Assembly (NCBI RefSeq): GCF_047948215.1
Contig: NC_134458.1
Span: 136,756,536-136,820,535 of the forward strand
From: Lycorma delicatula
Taxonomy: Eukaryota; Arthropoda; Insecta; Hemiptera; Fulgoridae
DNA length: 64,000 nt
Reading direction: 5' to 3'
Shown: positions 61,030 to 64,000 of the stretch, one piece after another
Layout of the letters: every line of letters begins with the position of its first letter
Position numbering within the stretch: position 1 is the first letter of the stretch
Notes under the pieces: generated by a model
Told to the model about the DNA's origin: nothing
The model's database searches: none
The model's input: only the letters and a program-made list of their open reading frames with translations
Program-made: the position numbers and the translations under genes

Positions 61030-61620
61030 AAAGGGTACTGGCTGGCTAACTAACTAACTGGAGGAGCGAGCGATTGATCTTCTAAACACATTCAAGTACG
61101 CCTTGCGGCCTGATACGGAAATGAAAAAGGCGCAGAATACAATGGCAGCAAGCAACGGAAATAGAAGGACTGGAAGAATAAAGAATAATGTACGACAGTA
61201 ATAGGAAATGGATCTATCGCCGTATTACTAAAGTAAAGTTATAATGGACGTTATAAAATCAGAAAAGAAACCATTTTCATAAATCAAATTAATATGCGAC
61301 ATTACGTGTTTACGGAGAAGGGCGCCCGATAATTCTTGGGTTATTTCACAAGGGGTCGGGTCGCCCCCCCTGGACCGAGCTATAAATCCGGGATAATTCC
61401 CTGTACTCACAGTCTGGAAGCAGCAAAACACACCCCTTCTTCGCCGTCATCTACCCCTCGGCCTACCCTCCTATCTTTAACTACACCCCCTTCCCGTATA
61501 CACCGACCTACTACTACTACTAGTATTAGTATTATTACCACCTCCTCAACCACCCTTAAAGAACCACCCCTCACTTCGCTAATGAATTACTATGAACAAT
61601 GTGATTTAAAACTGTAGTAC
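61030..61620 (+). other. Non-repetitive, less A+T-rich region, possible gene start
   Basis: Composition differs from the flanks, with C-rich stretches at 61355-61560. A frame at 61336-61617 (93 codons) is rich in Thr, Ser and Pro and low complexity, so its coding status is doubtful. It contains the TATA-like promoter candidate. No repeat family match in the window. Confidence 0.3.
61381..61414 (+). promoter_or_regulatory. Candidate TATA and initiator promoter
   Basis: tataaat at 61381-61387 sits in G+C-rich flanks (ggaccgagc upstream, ccggg downstream). An initiator-like tcacagtc at 61407-61414 has its A at 61411, 30 bases from the first T of the TATA box, the usual arthropod spacing. The transcript would run rightwards into C-rich sequence. 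No coding exon was identified. Confidence 0.4.
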
Positions 61621-61673
61621 TTTGTTCTTTCAACCTGCACTGATATGGACCTCTAGCATAGACTCTACTATTG

Positions 61674-61712
61674 TTATTATTAATATTATTATTATTATTA
61701 TTATTACTATTG
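61674..61712. repeat. (ATT)n microsatellite
   Basis: Interrupted ATT trinucleotide run. Confidence 0.93.
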
Positions 61713-62429
61713 AATACTGTCGTCGCTTTATTTAAAAAAATAATAACTCGTATCTACGATAAAGGAAAAGATAACTTAAAAATAAATATCACCTCATTAT
61801 AAAATTTATCTTTTCATACGGAACAGAAATATATCAGATATTAAATAATTGCAATTATAGAAATACTAAAAATAGATTTTTAAAAGACTACGATAAGTGA
61901 ATATATATATATATATATATATGTATGTTTGTTAGCAACATACACGTCTTATTTGTGGAAAATAGTTATTCATTTACATAATTCCAATCAAGATTGCTTT
62001 CATTTCAACAGGGGAAGATGATTTCAATCAATAATTATTTACAGTTCTTAAATAAATAAATAAAAAATAAATTAATTTATATTGATTAATTTTAAAATTT
62101 ATCAATAGAAAAAAAGGAAATAAATATAAATCTTACGTATAAATATGAAAATTTTTCGATTTGTCTGTTTGCTTGCAACAGCATCACGCGAGAATCAACC
62201 GATCGATTGCTTTCAAATTTCTGGAACATTTTTGTTATTCAAGGGTAGGTTTTAAGCTATAGATTGAGACCCTAGACCATTTAGGAACTAATATATTAAA
62301 GATATTCGTTAAAGAAACAAAAGTTAATTTTTTTACTTAATTATATTTCTGACGCATTGGCAACAGAAATATAGTGAAGTGAAATTACTAATTATTTTTT
62401 ATTTAATGAATATCTGTAAAATATTTAAA
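61713..62429. other. A+T-rich DNA with (TA)n
   Basis: A TA run lies at 61901-61922. The segment 62155-62230 (gcatcacgcgagaatcaacc) is more complex and resembles non-coding repeat DNA but cannot be classified. Confidence 0.4.
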
Positions 62430-62439
62430 ATTCTCTCAA

Positions 62440-62510
62440 CCTTGAGGACACGCGTCGGGGGTCCAGGGAACGGAGCCCCTGGCTCGACAGTTGCCTGACC
62501 CGTATTTGTA
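62440..62510. other. Short G+C-rich block with hairpin
   Basis: gacacgcgtcgggggtccag and ggagcccctggctcgac stand out from A+T-rich flanks. ccaggg (62463-62468) pairs with ccctgg (62477-62482). This looks like the G+C-rich hairpin end of a mobile element such as a Helitron, but without a second copy this is only a guess. Confidence 0.3.
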
Positions 62511-62767
62511 TATATATAAAAAAATTAAAGACAATACTTTCTCAACAGAAATGAAATTTACCTTGAATGAAGTATAAAAGATGTTACATTACAAACCTGT
62601 AAACAAAACCAAAAACAAATCATTGAAAGCATATTGGTACACGTAATAATGATAATAAATTAATATTTTAATTAAAACAGTAAAAAAAATAATTAAAAAC
62701 TCATACTAACTTTAGTGAGATTACATTATGATCAGAATAATATACACATTAACAAGAAATATAATAA

Positions 62768-62769
<2 letters not shown>

Positions 62770-62807
<38 letters not shown>
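62770..62807. repeat. (TA)n microsatellite
   Basis: About 38 bases of AT repeats. Confidence 0.97.
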
Positions 62808-62813
<6 letters not shown>

Positions 62814-64000
62814 CATATGAGATTTCTGAGGCAGTGGTAAGAAGTTTCTATGGACAAAACCACTGCGCAGTTAAACATTTGTTCTCCCCTCCACTGTTGA
62901 TATTACTTAATTAATCCTTACGTCAAACACAATTTCCCCAATCTGTCTTTTAGTAGCTATGCGTTAGATACTTCATTTTTTACGTTTAATTCATATTTAA
63001 GCCTACTGTTTGGCTTGAAACTGTTCTCTTACTAATATATAGAATCGTTCCTTTGACTGTGTAGTATTGCAACACTTAATTTTATATTGGCTTTACTATA
63101 AAATAATTATTTATCGAATAATAAATTATTACAGGTTACGCTACGTTAATAATATGTTATTTTAATAGTGAAAACAATAATTTAAATTTTATATCGTATA
63201 ATTAGGTGATTTGTATGATGGACTACAGTATAACAAAATTTAAAAAAAATATTATTATGTAACATATTACAATTTTTCTACTGTATTTTATTAATAATCA
63301 AATATCTGGTATTTTGTTTTATTTTGTGAGCTAAAATATTTGTTATAAATCTGAGAAAAGTTTTCTTTCCAGCTAAGGAGTATCTTTATAAATTAAGTAC
63401 TTCTTCTTCAGAATTGTGAAAAAAGAAGTTTCATAAACTAAATATAAGGAAAATTTGGAATAATTTTAGCATAAAAAAAAATTAAAAAATTAAAACTAAA
63501 ATATTTTTCTGATAAATATCAGAGTTATTCTGTCGTTAAAAATAATATCAAAGAATACTCATAAAGAATAATTAGATTATTTTATAGCAATCATTTAAAA
63601 TTTGCATAAAAGAAAAATATGGATAAAATAAAAATGTATTTAAACATACAAAATTTAACTCATATAGTAGACTGTGTTAGAGATCTGCCGCGAACTTTTG
63701 GAGTGCAGCAGCATGGTCTCCCAATTTTTTACTTCACTCACTAGAGTTTATTTACTGTATCAAATTTTGTTCCTGTAAACCTGATCATGTCATTATTTAT
63801 TTTTCCAACCGTTCATTTTACCAACAATTTGTTCATTATCCTAAACTTAAATATTTAACTTTCTTCTTAATAAAACTAACTATTACACTATAAATAATTT
63901 TTATACAATTTAAAAATAAACAGATTGAAGTCAAATTTGTATTTTTTTCTTCTTTTATGTCGTATATCAAAGGATTAAAAGTTTGAACTTCTTGTTCAAC
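62808..64000. other. A+T-rich DNA, no gene seen
   Basis: No coding sequence, RNA gene or structured repeat recognised up to the window end. Confidence 0.5.

Overview
The window looks like nuclear DNA of an arthropod, most likely an insect. It is strongly A+T rich, full of (TA)n, (CA)n, (TC)n and trinucleotide microsatellites, and populated by decayed insect-type transposable elements: R1-like and Jockey-like LINEs, other LINE reverse-transcriptase relics, Tc1/mariner-related transposases of the DUF4817 type, a Merlin transposase, a Helitron-type helicase fragment, tRNA-derived SINEs and several MITE-like elements. A hemipteran is a plausible guess from the style of these repeats, but no host gene fixes the taxon. 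I find no intact protein-coding gene, rRNA or functional tRNA. The window reads as a large intergenic or intronic stretch.

Layout. 1-8.9 kb: A+T-rich DNA with one LINE relic (4.89-5.85 kb) and two G+C-richer islands (about 1.8-2.2 and 6.6-7.0 kb). 8.9-13.3 kb: a second LINE relic and two SINEs, one with a perfect 15-bp target-site duplication. 13.7-15.6 kb: a candidate lone exon, then a 1.2-kb repeat with long inverted arms. 18-21.5 kb: a tRNA-Glu-like SINE, a transposase relic, a LINE 3' coding end and a long-inverted-repeat MITE. 22-27 kb: an E-box palindrome, a (TA)n tract of about 110 bp, the truncated 5' end of a transposon and another LINE relic. 27.2-27.6 kb: a CpG-richer island. 28.7-29.8 kb: the best preserved DUF4817-type transposase pseudogene. 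31-38.4 kb: two members of a long-inverted-repeat family, one set inside microsatellite DNA, plus a SINE and a LINE relic. 41.3-46.2 kb: a nested LINE cluster in which an R1-like ORF2 lies between gag-type and ORF2 remains of a Jockey-like element, starting at a perfect 30-bp palindrome. 47.2-48.2 kb: a non-repetitive, G-rich island with a TATA-like motif. 48.5-49.9 kb: a second, longer copy of the 14.4-15.6 kb repeat. 50.3-51.1 kb: the Merlin pseudogene. 53.4-55.3 kb: a SINE and a helicase fragment bracketed by direct repeats. 56.0-56.7 kb: a second copy of the Jockey-like 3' end. 58.3-58.6 kb: a hAT-like MITE with an 8-bp target duplication and an internal hairpin. 60 kb: an RNase H LINE fragment. 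61.0-61.6 kb: a candidate TATA promoter.

Nothing here works as a multi-gene system. Most interpretable sequence is dead mobile DNA. The most interesting signals are the shared 3' tail on two different SINE types, the nested LINE cluster with its palindrome, the two long-inverted-repeat families, and a few non-repetitive islands that may be promoters or exons of host genes lying outside the window. All similarity statements come from reading the sequence by eye; no database search was run.
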